NCBI RefSeq assembly: GCF_001561995.1
Contig: NZ_LLWC01000004.1
Coordinates: 55,959 to 119,958, forward strand
Direction: 5' to 3'
From: Polycladidibacter hongkongensis
GTDB lineage: Bacteria > Pseudomonadota > Alphaproteobacteria > Rhizobiales > Stappiaceae
Length of the DNA stretch: 64,000 nt
The position numbers and the translations under genes were made by a program. Under the pieces are notes generated by a model. It searched no databases. It had not been told where the DNA came from and worked only from the letters and a program-made list of their open reading frames with translations. Positions 16,961 through 25,682 of the stretch are shown piece by piece (position 1 is the first letter of the stretch; the number at the start of each line of letters is the position of its first letter).

Positions 16961-17662
16961 CTAATCATCACCCGGTACGTACAGTTGGGAATATGCAATC
17001 CGCACCGCCTCGGTCGCTTCTTCAAGTCTGCGTTCAATGTGGTGGCGCATGGTTCGCGAGGCGGTATCTGCATCTCTCGCCAGCATCGCGTTGAGTACAA
17101 TTCTATGGGCGGAAAGCTGTGCCTTCTCGTGGTTTGAAACCGGACTTTTTCCGCGCAGGCTTTTTAGGTCGATCAAGCGGATATAGCGCATGCGATCATT
17201 GATATTGGCCAGAGTGCGTTGCAGCTCTTCATTTTGGGAAAGTGCTGCAACTTTCATATGGTAAGTTTCGTCCATACGCAGCAATTCCAACGGATCCTCG
17301 CAGTTATCGTAGTCTGGCTCGGTGGCATCCAGATAGTCTTGCACCGCGCGAATGTCGGCATCCGCAGCACGCTTACAGGCAAGGCGCACTATCTCGGTTT
17401 CAACCGCCACGCGAGCCTCGTAAAGATCCATGATCCGAGCAGGGCTGAGAGGACGGCAGAAAAACCCTTTTCCGCTTTGGAAGCGTAGAAAGCCTTCAGC
17501 TACAAGCCTGTTTAGTGCTTCTCGCAGGGGAGTTCGGCTCGCGCCAAGCTCTGTGGATAAAGCGCTTTCGTTTATTCGAGCGTCCGGCTTGAACTCAAAA
17601 TTTGCCGCCATTTTCCGTAGTTTTTCGTAGACTCTGTCCACGTTGCTATCGGTCTTGCTCAT
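16961..17662 (-). CDS. GntR-family regulator, FCD subfamily (FadR/VanR type)
   Basis: Winged helix DRVYEKLRKMAANFEFKP with recognition helix LSTELGASRTPLREALNRL, then an all-helical FCD ligand domain (LYEARVAVETEIVRLA, DETYHMKVAALSQN, SNHEKAQLSAHRIVLNAML, MRHHIERR) with the usual metal-binding acidic and histidine residues. I use the ATG at 17662. The open frame extends to 17812, but that extra part is not family-like and overlaps a perfect operator-like palindrome. It probably represses both the racemase/proC operon behind it and the divergent enolase/TRAP operon, with the transported amino acid or a product as inducer. Confidence 0.88.
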   Translation of the reverse strand: MSKTDSNVDRVYEKLRKMAANFEFKPDARINESALSTELGASRTPLREALNRLVAEGFLRFQSGKGFFCRPLSPARIMDLYEARVAVETEIVRLACKRAADADIRAVQDYLDATEPDYDNCEDPLELLRMDETYHMKVAALSQNEELQRTLANINDRMRYIRLIDLKSLRGKSPVSNHEKAQLSAHRIVLNAMLARDADTASRTMRHHIERRLEEATEAVRIAYSQLYVPGDD

Positions 17663-17773
17663 CTGGAAATCCGATCTATTTGCTGCGCAATTGGCTTTAA
17701 ATACCGCTTCTAATCTCTCGTTTTCGCTTGCAACAATACAATCTAATTGACTTGCGCTCAATACTGAATAATC

Positions 17774-17787
17774 ATCTGTATACAGAT
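17774..17787. promoter_or_regulatory. Perfect palindrome ATCTGTATACAGAT, probable GntR operator
   Basis: A 14-base perfect palindrome with a TGTATACA core. FCD-type GntR proteins of the VanR group bind short palindromes of this kind. Its position about 110 bases before the chosen GntR start suggests autoregulation. Confidence 0.5.
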
Positions 17788-17945
17788 TGGAGTTCAGCCG
17801 AGTCTTCAGCATGGAAAGGTCGCAAGGTGTTCAACACCGTGCAGGTGAGCGAGTGGTACAAAATGTGATTGGCAGCAGGTGCAATGCGGTAGCCATAGGC
17901 AATGCGATAAAAGAATAGGGGGTTACGCGCAGTGGCGAGTTAGAA

Positions 17946-17959
17946 GTACCGCGCGGTAC
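17946..17959. promoter_or_regulatory. Perfect palindrome GTACCGCGCGGTAC
   Basis: A second 14-base perfect palindrome, about 120 bases before the enolase-family start. Its sequence is unlike the TGTATACA palindrome, so a different protein may use it, or it may be chance. Confidence 0.3.
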
Positions 17960-18076
17960 CCCTAGATATTTGCAGATAGTCACACCCGTTTCTCCGCACC
18001 CCACATGCCTAGAATGTATAGCCTCGACTAACCAAAAGACAAGCAACGCACCAGTACAGCGCTGGATGGGATAAGA

Positions 18077-19210
18077 ATGATGAATACCGAACAAAAAATT
18101 ATCGGGATGGACCTTTGGCACTTGCAACTCCCTGTAAACGCCAGACGCGACCATGGAATTGGTTCAGTAGAACATGTTGTTGATGTTGTTGTGTTGCGTT
18201 TGACCGCAGAAGGTGGGGAACATGGCTATGGTGAAGCATCCCCATGGTCTGTCTTCACAGGCTCTGCGGAAGCGTCCTTCGCTGCGCTTGATCGCTACAT
18301 CCGCCCGCTGGTTGTCGGGCGCGAGATTGGTGCTCGCGCTGCGATTATGAAGGATGCGCAAAAAGCAGTTGCCCACTGCACAGAAGCTAAGGCAGCTCTG
18401 GAAACCGCTCTACTTGATTTGCAAGGACGCATTGCCGGATTGCCAATTTGGGCTTTGCTGGGAGGCAAATGCCGCGACACGATCCCTCTGTCTTGTTCAA
18501 TCGCGGATCCAGACTTTGAGCGTGATCTGGCACTAATGGAACGCTTGAAGAATGACGGTGTTCGGGTGATCAAGCTGAAAACTGGCTTCAAAGGTCATGC
18601 CTATGATATGATGCGGTTGGAGCGGCTGCGCAAAGATTATCCTGAGTTTGCTATTCGCGTTGATTACAATCAGGGTCTGCACCACGATGATGCGGTCCGC
18701 TGCGTGCAAGATGTTGCAAGCTTTAATCCGGATTTTATTGAACAGCCTGTAGCGCACCACCTTCGTCCTCTCATGGCGAAGATAAGAGACTCAATCGATG
18801 TACCTCTGCTGGCTGACGAAAGCATCTTTGGCCCCGAAGACATGCAGATGGCAATTAATTTGGGAATTGCGGATGGGGTCTCTGTCAAGATTATGAAAAC
18901 TGGGGGGTTAACTAGGGCGCAAACGGTCGCACGCATGGCGTCATCTGTCGGAATGAGTGCCTATGGTGGTGACATGTTCGAAGCGGGAATAGCGCATCTT
19001 GCCGGAACACACATGATTGCGGCAACGCCGGAGATTTCGTTGGGCTGCGAGTTCTACCAAGCATCCTATTTCCTCGTAGAGGATGTATTGGAAAGCCCGT
19101 TTGAGGTGAAAGACGGCCAAGTAATCGTGCCAAAAACACCGGGTCTTGGCGGGCACCCTTCATTGGAAGTGCTTGAGAAATATGCTGTAAACAAAAAGTT
19201 TTCGGGGTGA
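18077..19210 (+). CDS. Enolase-superfamily enzyme, muconate-lactonizing subgroup (epimerase or dehydratase)
   Basis: 377 residues. The capping domain is followed by the TIM barrel with the Lys-x-Lys motif (Lys166, Lys168 in VIKLKTG), metal ligands Asp196 (RVDYNQG), Glu222 (FIEQPV) and Asp247 (LLADES), and Lys271 in SVKIMKTGG. This lysine set marks the MLE subgroup, which includes muconate cycloisomerase, dipeptide epimerases, N-succinylamino acid racemase, hydroxyproline-betaine epimerase and cis-3-hydroxyproline dehydratase. Aromatic degradation genes are absent, while proC, a DadA-like oxidase and a TRAP transporter are adjacent, so a proline-type or other amino acid substrate is favoured. 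Starts with two ATGs; the first is used. Confidence 0.88.
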   Translation: MMNTEQKIIGMDLWHLQLPVNARRDHGIGSVEHVVDVVVLRLTAEGGEHGYGEASPWSVFTGSAEASFAALDRYIRPLVVGREIGARAAIMKDAQKAVAHCTEAKAALETALLDLQGRIAGLPIWALLGGKCRDTIPLSCSIADPDFERDLALMERLKNDGVRVIKLKTGFKGHAYDMMRLERLRKDYPEFAIRVDYNQGLHHDDAVRCVQDVASFNPDFIEQPVAHHLRPLMAKIRDSIDVPLLADESIFGPEDMQMAINLGIADGVSVKIMKTGGLTRAQTVARMASSVGMSAYGGDMFEAGIAHLAGTHMIAATPEISLGCEFYQASYFLVEDVLESPFEVKDGQVIVPKTPGLGGHPSLEVLEKYAVNKKFSG

Positions 19211-19212
19211 AG

Positions 19213-20454
19213 ATGAGCTCGAAGAAGGTTGTGGTTGTTGGGGCAGGCATCATAGTTGCCTCAACTGCCCTATGGCTTGCCCGCGCCGGGCACCGTGTCA
19301 CCTTGATTGATCGCGATGAACCGGGAATGGGCGCATCCTATGGCAATGCAGGGGTGCTTGCTGCCTGTTCTGTTGCGCCGGTGACGGCCCCCGGCCTAGC
19401 GCTTAAGGGACTAAAACTGCTGCTTGACCCCAATTTTCCTTTGTTTCTTCGCTGGGGGTATCTGCCAAGGCTTGCAGGATGGCTGATGCGATATCTCTCC
19501 CATGCAAATGACAGGGATACGCGCAGGATTGCAAAAGGGCTAACACCACTGGTTGCTGATGCGCTAGAGCAGCATAAAGCACTGGTGAAAGGCACAAGGG
19601 CAGAGCGTTGGCTGCAGCAGAGCACATATAGCTTTGCCTATAAGGATCGTCAGGCGTTCGAGGCCGACGCCTATACGTGGGAGCTTCGCCGTATTGCCGG
19701 CTTTCAGCCTACGCTGATTGAAGGAGATGAGCTGCGCCAGCATGAACCTTCGCTGAGTAAGGACATTGGATTACTGGCGCAACTGCGCGATCATGGCTAC
19801 ATCAGCAACCCTGCCGCTTATACTGCAGATATAATTGAGACATTGCGAGAGCTGGGCGGGAAGTTCGTTCAAGACGATGTGCAGGATTTTGAACTGGCGG
19901 CTGGTAAAATCTCCAAGGTGCTTGGCAAGTGCGAAATCTATACTTGCGATGCTGCCGTTGTTTGCTCAGGCGTTTTTTCCAAGTCGCTGATGCACAAGCT
20001 AGGCTTGAATGTGCCGCTTGAGGCGGAGCGTGGCTACCACATTGTCTTTAAAGACCCGAGCTGCAAGCCAAATCAACCCATTATGGTTGCCTCTGGCAAG
20101 TTTGTTGCAACCCCGATGGAAGAGGGGCTGCGCTGCGCGGGTGTTGTGGAATTTGGCGGCACACAAGCTGGTCCTTCCACGGCGCCGTTAAAGCTGCTGC
20201 GCAAGAAGGTCAAAGAAAGCTTTCCTAAATTGTCAGCTTCGAGCGAAGAGGAGTGGCTTGGCTTTCGACCCGCGCCAACAGACAGCTTGCCTCTTATCGG
20301 CGAGCTCAAAAATACCGGCATCTACACCGCTTTTGGGCATCACCATATTGGCCTAACGGCTGGCCCGAAAACTGGGCGCCTGGTTGCAGATCTTATCTCC
20401 GGCCAGCGCTCCAATAATGATTTAAGACCCTACGATCCAACGAGATTTCAATAA
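19213..20454 (+). CDS. FAD-dependent D-amino acid dehydrogenase-like oxidoreductase (DadA family)
   Basis: The N-terminus is a DAO-type Rossmann fold (KVVVVGAGII, then RAGHRVTLIDRDEPGMGASYGNAG). The C-terminal FAD block is GIYTAFGHHHIGLTAGPKTGRL. I chose the ATG at 19213, with GGGGTGA upstream, over a GTG at 19207; both overlap or nearly touch the preceding stop. The last glycine of the GxGxxG motif is Val15 (GAGIIV), which is unusual. DadA-like enzymes oxidise D-amino acids or secondary amines to imino acids and pass electrons to the respiratory chain. It probably works on the product of the upstream enolase-family enzyme. Confidence 0.87.
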   Translation: MSSKKVVVVGAGIIVASTALWLARAGHRVTLIDRDEPGMGASYGNAGVLAACSVAPVTAPGLALKGLKLLLDPNFPLFLRWGYLPRLAGWLMRYLSHANDRDTRRIAKGLTPLVADALEQHKALVKGTRAERWLQQSTYSFAYKDRQAFEADAYTWELRRIAGFQPTLIEGDELRQHEPSLSKDIGLLAQLRDHGYISNPAAYTADIIETLRELGGKFVQDDVQDFELAAGKISKVLGKCEIYTCDAAVVCSGVFSKSLMHKLGLNVPLEAERGYHIVFKDPSCKPNQPIMVASGKFVATPMEEGLRCAGVVEFGGTQAGPSTAPLKLLRKKVKESFPKLSASSEEEWLGFRPAPTDSLPLIGELKNTGIYTAFGHHHIGLTAGPKTGRLVADLISGQRSNNDLRPYDPTRFQ

Positions 20455-20481
20455 GGGGCAGACTTTTCAGAGGAGAGAAAA

Positions 20482-21462
20482 ATGAAAAAAACAGCTTTAC
20501 TTACATCGCTTAGCGCAACAGCCATGATCTTGGGCGCAACCGTTGCTTCCGCCGAGACTTGGGATTTGCCAATGGCCTATTCCGGCTCGAACTTCCATTC
20601 TGTTACTGGTGCTGAATTCGGCAAATGTGTAACAACCGGGACCGGTGGGGAAATCACTGTTAAGACCCATCCGGGTGGCTCCTTGTTTAAAGGCTCTGAG
20701 ATCAAGCGTGCCGTACAAACCGGTATGGTGCCAATTGGGGAGCGCCTGCTTTCTGGTCACCAGAACGAAGATGCCTTGTTTGGCATTGATTCTGTTCCAT
20801 TCCTTGCGACGTCCTATGAAAGTGCAGACAAACTTTGGAACGCCGCAAAGCCGGAGATGGAAAAACTGCTTGCAGAGCAAAACCTGACCTTGCTCTACTC
20901 AGTACTATGGCCAGCACAGGGGCTTTACTTCAAAAATGAGGTAAAGACACCTGAAGATATGAAGGGCGTCGCATTCCGTTCTTACAACACAGCTTCTGCT
21001 CGTATGACCGAGCTGCTTGGCATGCGCAATGTTTCAATTGAGGCAGCTGAAATTTCGCAGGCATTTGCAATGGGTGTTGCAGAGGGCATGGTCTCTTCCG
21101 GCGCAACCGGATATGGCCGTAAAGTATGGGAAACACTAAATTATTTCTATTCTGTAGATGCATGGCTGCCACGTAACTACATGTTGGTGAATTCTGAAGT
21201 TTGGGCAGGTGTTTCTGAAAGCAACAAAGCTGTTGTGAAAGCATGTGCTGACTTTGCCGAGTATGCAGGCACTTGGCGCTCGAAAGAATACACCAGCTTT
21301 ACCCTGCAGGGTCTGCGTGATGGCGGTATGACTGTAGAAGGCCCATCGCCTGAGCTAAAAGCAAAGGTTGATGAAGTCGGTGAAATCATGACTTCTGAAT
21401 GGCTGGAGCAAGCCGGCGAAAAAGGTAAGGCGATTGTTGATGCCTACCTAGCATCCAAGTAA
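20482..21462 (+). CDS. dctP: TRAP transporter periplasmic binding protein (DctP family)
   Basis: 326 residues with a signal peptide (KKTALLTSLSATAMILG, cleavage after VASA). DctP-family blocks include the ligand-binding arginine in MKGVAFRSYN and the region AFAMGVAEGMVSSGATGYG. A GAGGAGAG site precedes the ATG. TRAP binding proteins capture organic anions or zwitterions; the substrate here is probably what the enolase and DadA-like enzymes consume. First of three transporter genes. Confidence 0.93.
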   Translation: MKKTALLTSLSATAMILGATVASAETWDLPMAYSGSNFHSVTGAEFGKCVTTGTGGEITVKTHPGGSLFKGSEIKRAVQTGMVPIGERLLSGHQNEDALFGIDSVPFLATSYESADKLWNAAKPEMEKLLAEQNLTLLYSVLWPAQGLYFKNEVKTPEDMKGVAFRSYNTASARMTELLGMRNVSIEAAEISQAFAMGVAEGMVSSGATGYGRKVWETLNYFYSVDAWLPRNYMLVNSEVWAGVSESNKAVVKACADFAEYAGTWRSKEYTSFTLQGLRDGGMTVEGPSPELKAKVDEVGEIMTSEWLEQAGEKGKAIVDAYLASK

Positions 21463-21519
21463 TATCTCAGGTTTGTCGGGGTGATATAGTCACCTCGGCG
21501 GCTTTTGTGGGAGGGAATA

Positions 21520-22053
21520 ATGGCGCTACTTCACGCGCTGCGTCGTGGCTTGAATGGTGTCTACATTCTGTCGGGAGTGCTGGCTGCTCTTTGCCTGATT
21601 GTCATTTTAGGTTTGATTGTAATGCAAATGCTGGCCCGCTGGACTGGAGAGGTTTTTCCAGGTGCAGCCGAGTATGCTGGATATGCGATGGCCGCATCCA
21701 GTTTTTTGGCGTTTGCCAGTGCACTTAATCAGAACTCGCATATTCGCGTGTCCATATTGCATCATATGGTGCATCCAAAAATGCAGCGGATCTTGGAGAT
21801 TTGGTGTTTTTCAATTGGTGCCGCTACTGCGTGGTACTTTGCCTATTACGCGCAGCGCTTTGTCATGTGGTCTTGGAAATTTAACGAACTTAGCCAAGGT
21901 CAGGACAGAACCCCGCTTTGGATACCTCAAGGCCTTATGCTGGTTGGTGTCGTCATATTCGCTATTGCCCTAACGGACCACCTTATCAGGATAGTTTTGC
22001 ACCCGAAGCACCGCTTGGGGCCTGATATGGATGACGTGCTGAACGGAGAATAA
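21520..22053 (+). CDS. dctQ: TRAP transporter small membrane subunit (DctQ family)
   Basis: 177 residues with four hydrophobic helices and the DctQ pattern (MQMLARWTGEVFPGAAEYAGYAM is partly conserved: Arg, Trp, Gly and the AEYAGY block; SHIRVSILHH follows). GGGAGG lies just before the ATG at 21520; an in-frame TTG at 21505 would include the ribosome site and is rejected. It pairs with the large subunit two bases downstream. Confidence 0.9.
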   Translation: MALLHALRRGLNGVYILSGVLAALCLIVILGLIVMQMLARWTGEVFPGAAEYAGYAMAASSFLAFASALNQNSHIRVSILHHMVHPKMQRILEIWCFSIGAATAWYFAYYAQRFVMWSWKFNELSQGQDRTPLWIPQGLMLVGVVIFAIALTDHLIRIVLHPKHRLGPDMDDVLNGE

Positions 22054-22055
22054 CA

Positions 22056-23366
22056 ATGGAAAACATCAGCATTATCATCCTTTTTTTGTTTGTGATGTTC
22101 ACCCTCTTGGGCACAGGCGTCTGGGTTGGTTTGGCCTTGATGGGTGTTGCGTGGGTTGGCATGGAGCTGTTTACCACACGCCCTGTCGGCGATGTGATGA
22201 TTACCACTATTTGGTCGGCCTCCTCCTCATGGACACTCACCGCGCTACCGCTGTTTATTTGGATGGGCGAAATCCTCTATCGCACCAGATTGTCGGAGGA
22301 TATGTTTAAAGGCCTCGCGCCTTGGATGGCGCGCCTTCCCGGCGGCTTGGTACATACTAATATTGTTGGTTGTACAGTGTTTGCTGCTGTGTCCGGTTCT
22401 TCAGCGGCGACACTGACGACCGTTGGAAAAATGTCCATTCCAGAGCTTCGCAAACGTAACTACCCCGAAAAGATGATCATCGGCACGCTGGCTGGTGCAT
22501 CTACGCTCGGTTTGATGATCCCGCCGTCTTTGACACTCATTGTCTACGGCGTAACCATAAACGAGAGCATCTCCAAGCTGTTTTTCGCTGGGATTTTACC
22601 AGGTATTATTTTGGCGGGCATGTTTATGGCCTATGTTGCTGTGACATCGCGGGTTTCAATAAGCTGGAACCCGGCGGAGGAGCCGAAGCTCAGTTTCCTG
22701 CAAAAGGTTGCGAACACGCGTTTTTTGATGCCGGTTATAGTGTTAATTCTGGTGGTCATCGGCTCGATGCATTTTGGTTTTGCAACTGCAACCGAAGCGG
22801 CGGCTTTCGGGGTGATTGGTAGTTTGATCCTTGCAGCAACCCAAGGCTCGTTGAGTTGGAAGAGTTTTACCAGCAGCTTGATGGGCGCGACTTACACCTC
22901 TGCAATGATTTCGCTTATTCTTGCTGGTGCTGCGTTTCTGTCGCTATCGATGGGCTTTACCGGGCTGCCACGCGGGCTTGCAGACATTATCGCCTCGCTT
23001 GAACTATCAAAATTCGAACTGATATTAGCACTTCTGCTTTTCTACATTATCCTAGGCATGTTTCTTGACGGCATTTCCTCGGTTGTGCTGACTATGGCGG
23101 TCGTTGAGCCAATGATCCGGCAAGCGGGAATTGACCTGATCTGGTTCGGCATCTTTATTGTGGTGGTGGTAGAGATGGCGCAGATTACGCCGCCAATCGG
23201 CTTTAATCTGTATGTGCTGCAAGGGATGACCAATCACCAGATGGGCTTTATCGCAAGAGCCGCGTTCCCGATGTTTGTCATTATGGTGGTGATGGTATTT
23301 GTCTTGATCGCGTTCCCGGAGATAGCGACTTGGTTGCCGGACAATATCCGCAGCCGACCAAGCTAG
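22056..23366 (+). CDS. dctM: TRAP transporter large permease (DctM family)
   Basis: 436 residues and about twelve hydrophobic helices. DctM hallmarks include LPLFIWMGEIL, AAVSGSSAATLTTVGKM, ASTLGLMIPPSLTLIVYG and the C-terminal TPPIGFNLYVLQGM. It forms the sodium-coupled channel with DctQ. Last gene of the operon, ended by a GC-rich hairpin. Confidence 0.95.
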   Translation: MENISIIILFLFVMFTLLGTGVWVGLALMGVAWVGMELFTTRPVGDVMITTIWSASSSWTLTALPLFIWMGEILYRTRLSEDMFKGLAPWMARLPGGLVHTNIVGCTVFAAVSGSSAATLTTVGKMSIPELRKRNYPEKMIIGTLAGASTLGLMIPPSLTLIVYGVTINESISKLFFAGILPGIILAGMFMAYVAVTSRVSISWNPAEEPKLSFLQKVANTRFLMPVIVLILVVIGSMHFGFATATEAAAFGVIGSLILAATQGSLSWKSFTSSLMGATYTSAMISLILAGAAFLSLSMGFTGLPRGLADIIASLELSKFELILALLLFYIILGMFLDGISSVVLTMAVVEPMIRQAGIDLIWFGIFIVVVVEMAQITPPIGFNLYVLQGMTNHQMGFIARAAFPMFVIMVVMVFVLIAFPEIATWLPDNIRSRPS

Positions 23367-23378
23367 AGGTTTGAATTG

Positions 23379-23414
23379 CAGCGCGCGATCCAGTTTCGCG
23401 CGCTGTTGTTTGTT
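23379..23414 (+). terminator. GC-rich terminator after dctM
   Basis: CAGCGCGCG, nine bases, CGCGCGCTG, then TTGTTTGTT. The perfect 9-pair stem stands between two converging operons (TRAP and nos) and may serve both. Confidence 0.7.
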
Positions 23415-24343
23415 CAGGAGAGGTAAACCAAGCGGGCATTTGGGTAAGAGCCAACTACGCGTTTTGCCTCCTGCGGCTGCATGAGACAGCAGCCTGTTGA
23501 AAGACCGTCTGCCAGAGCAGCTGAGGAGGCGGAAACGCTGACGAGCCGCTCACCATGTGCTGGCAAGCCACTTTGTGGGTTGAGGATATGGCTTTGCCCA
23601 TAGCGCGCATCAATACGTGTGCCCTGTAGTCCAGAAGTGGCAATTGCCATATCTATCAGCTCTGCGTTCGCAACAATGTTGCCATTTGCGTTTTGTACGC
23701 CCGCGCGCCAAGTGGCCCCGTCCCCCTTTGATCCTAGAGCGTAGATCTCGCCTGTTTCGACCAACGCATGGCGAACACCGTTTTCACGCAGCAGCTTGCT
23801 GACCTTGTCCGCGATGAAACCCTGAGCAATGCCATTGAGAGTCATTGCCATGCCTTTGCGGGCAAAGCTGATGCTGCTTGCGTCGTAACGAAGCATGTCA
23901 AAGCCGACCAAGGCTTGTGCATCATGGATCTGGTGTTGGCTTGGCCGCTGCTCCCTAACCGAGTGGTTTGCGTAGAGTTGCCAAAGCGCTTGAATTGTTG
24001 GGTCAAACAAGCCGCCTGTCGCCTTGTGCACTTGGCTACATAGCTGGAGCAGCTCTAGAAATTCCAGTGGCGGTGCCTCCAAAACACCCTTTGCATTGAG
24101 CCGAGAGAGCGAGCTATCTACCCGGTATAAGCTGAAGATGCGCTCGAGCCGCGTGATTTCTTGCTGCGCCATCCTCAGAAATTCGCGGGCCTGGGGATGG
24201 TCGATACGCATGTATGCCTCGGCTCCCAATGCAACACCGCGCCAGCTGTTGTCTTGCGTGTTTGACAAAGCCCGCGCGACCCCCGGCAATGCAGCAAATG
24301 CGCTAACGCCGGCAAGAATTTTTATAAATCTACGCCGCTTCAT
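23414..24343 (-). CDS. nosX: NosX, ApbE-type FMN transferase for NosR
   Basis: 309 residues of the ApbE family. The N-terminus (KRRRFIKILAGVSAFAAL) is a Tat-like or Sec signal. Family blocks: ATGGLFDPTIQALW, LNGIAQGFIADKVSKLL, VETGEIYALG and the C-terminal HILNPQSGLP with ADGLSTG. NosX attaches FMN to a threonine of the periplasmic domain of NosR and is needed for sustained nitrous oxide reduction. It is the last gene of the nos operon; its start overlaps the nosL stop (ATGA). Confidence 0.93.
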   Translation of the reverse strand: MKRRRFIKILAGVSAFAALPGVARALSNTQDNSWRGVALGAEAYMRIDHPQAREFLRMAQQEITRLERIFSLYRVDSSLSRLNAKGVLEAPPLEFLELLQLCSQVHKATGGLFDPTIQALWQLYANHSVREQRPSQHQIHDAQALVGFDMLRYDASSISFARKGMAMTLNGIAQGFIADKVSKLLRENGVRHALVETGEIYALGSKGDGATWRAGVQNANGNIVANAELIDMAIATSGLQGTRIDARYGQSHILNPQSGLPAHGERLVSVSASSAALADGLSTGCCLMQPQEAKRVVGSYPNARLVYLS

Positions 24344-24864
24344 AGCTGCTCTCCTTCAAAAAGCATAACCTCGCCAAGCACAGATTGGGCTGGGATCTCC
24401 GCCAAGGCCATGACTTTGCCGCCCTTACGTTTTGCGTAAGCTTGTGCGGCGTCCTCGCTGCTGAAGGGTACGATTTCCGGCGCACCCATTCCGCCGCTTT
24501 GCTTGGCGCCTACGACAAATTTTGCTGTGCTTGCAAGGGTCCAATTGTCATCTCCCGGTGCATCCCAGCTAGGCGCTTTGCCCATGTCCGACACATAAAT
24601 GGCGAGGACGTCGCCCGGCCGTTCCTCTGACTTGATAAAGGCGATAGCATCTCGGACCTGAGCAAAGAACAATGGGGCGGGTGCGCCTGCAAGGTGTATC
24701 TGTGCTTTGGGGCCGGGGTGTTCCAATACGTTCATTTGGCAATAGAAACTCAAGGCTTCTTCACTCAGGGCAACCGGCGCTGGTGGGCTGGTTGCTTTTT
24801 GCGGGCCGCCGCCGCATGCTGCCACTGTTAGAGCTAGTAGAAGTGTCACAAAGAAGTGCCTCAT
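24340..24864 (-). CDS. nosL: NosL, copper-binding lipoprotein of nitrous oxide reductase assembly
   Basis: 174 residues from the ATG at 24864 (GGAGGG upstream); the longer open frame is not family-like. Lipoprotein signal with lipobox LTVAAC. The copper site is CQMNVLEHPGPKAQIH, and the segment AIYVSDMGK with the late FSSEDAAQAYAKRKGGKV block matches NosL. It delivers Cu(I) to NosZ maturation through the NosDFY complex. Overlaps nosY by four bases. Confidence 0.92.
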   Translation of the reverse strand: MRHFFVTLLLALTVAACGGGPQKATSPPAPVALSEEALSFYCQMNVLEHPGPKAQIHLAGAPAPLFFAQVRDAIAFIKSEERPGDVLAIYVSDMGKAPSWDAPGDDNWTLASTAKFVVGAKQSGGMGAPEIVPFSSEDAAQAYAKRKGGKVMALAEIPAQSVLGEVMLFEGEQL

Positions 24865-25682
24865 GGCTCTACCCTCCGCATAGCAAAGGCGGCAAGGCCA
24901 AGTGCGGCCAGCGGCCATGCTAAAAGCGAAACCATTGGCGCATAACTGCGGGCCAAATCTGCTGAAACGAAACCGGACGCCAACTCAGCTGCCTGCCCTG
25001 TTGGCAAGGTTACAAGGCGGAAGGCATCTGCAGGGTTTGCGATAAGCAACCATGGAAAGAAGTCTTGCGTAAAAGCACCGTCAGCTCCCGAAAGCACCAG
25101 ACCTGCGAGAAGAGCAACATCGTAGAGGACTACAAAAACAAGCCAGATTCCGATCGCGTAACCTGCCGCGGCGCCCGCGCCTTTTGCCCAAGCAGACAGC
25201 GCATATCCAAGACCTAAAAATGCTGCGCCAAGCAACAACCCGCCGATGGTCAATTTGAGCACGAGCAGCAGGCTGGCTGTACTCACTGTCCCTAGCGCAA
25301 GGCAAACCGCAATCGCGGCGCCATAGCCCAGAACAAGTGCAACGCCTAGTGCAAGAAGGTGCGCAAGCAGCTTGCCGATCACCAAGGAAGTCCGCGGCGC
25401 AGGGTAACTTAACACTAGAGCTAGCGTGCCGCGGTCCACCTCCCCCGCAATAGCATCGAAAGAAAGCAGCAGTGCAATTAACGGCACGATGTAAACAGAC
25501 AGTGTGGCAAGGCTGGCGCTGGCCGCTGTTAGCATATCTACGCCAAGCGCCCCAGTGGCACCTGAGCCGAGCACTGTTAGCGACACGGCAAACAGCACCA
25601 TCATCGCGACGGTTGCGCGCAACAGGTTATTTCGCCGTGAAATCCGAAACTCGCAGGCCGCAATGGCCAAGATAGAGTTCAT
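24861..25682 (-). CDS. nosY: NosY, ABC permease for NosZ maturation
   Basis: 273 residues with six hydrophobic helices; starts with the NosY pattern ILAIAACEFRISRRNNLLR and has AGEVDRGTLALVLSYPAPR. With NosF and NosD it forms the complex that supplies copper or sulfur to the CuZ centre in the periplasm. AAGGAGG lies inside the end of nosF, whose stop it overlaps. Confidence 0.95.
   Translation of the reverse strand: MNSILAIAACEFRISRRNNLLRATVAMMVLFAVSLTVLGSGATGALGVDMLTAASASLATLSVYIVPLIALLLSFDAIAGEVDRGTLALVLSYPAPRTSLVIGKLLAHLLALGVALVLGYGAAIAVCLALGTVSTASLLLVLKLTIGGLLLGAAFLGLGYALSAWAKGAGAAAGYAIGIWLVFVVLYDVALLAGLVLSGADGAFTQDFFPWLLIANPADAFRLVTLPTGQAAELASGFVSADLARSYAPMVSLLAWPLAALGLAAFAMRRVEP

Larger units (their letters stand above)
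17663..18076. other. Divergent promoter region between the GntR gene and the enolase operon
   Basis: No gene is seen. It contains two perfect 14-base palindromes (17774-17787 and 17946-17959), which are candidate operators for the flanking regulator. Promoters for both directions must lie here. Confidence 0.6.

Noticed and set aside
17663..17812. 50-residue N-terminal extension of the GntR regulator
   Set aside because: Not family-like, no ribosome site, and it would cover a perfect palindrome that looks like the operator.
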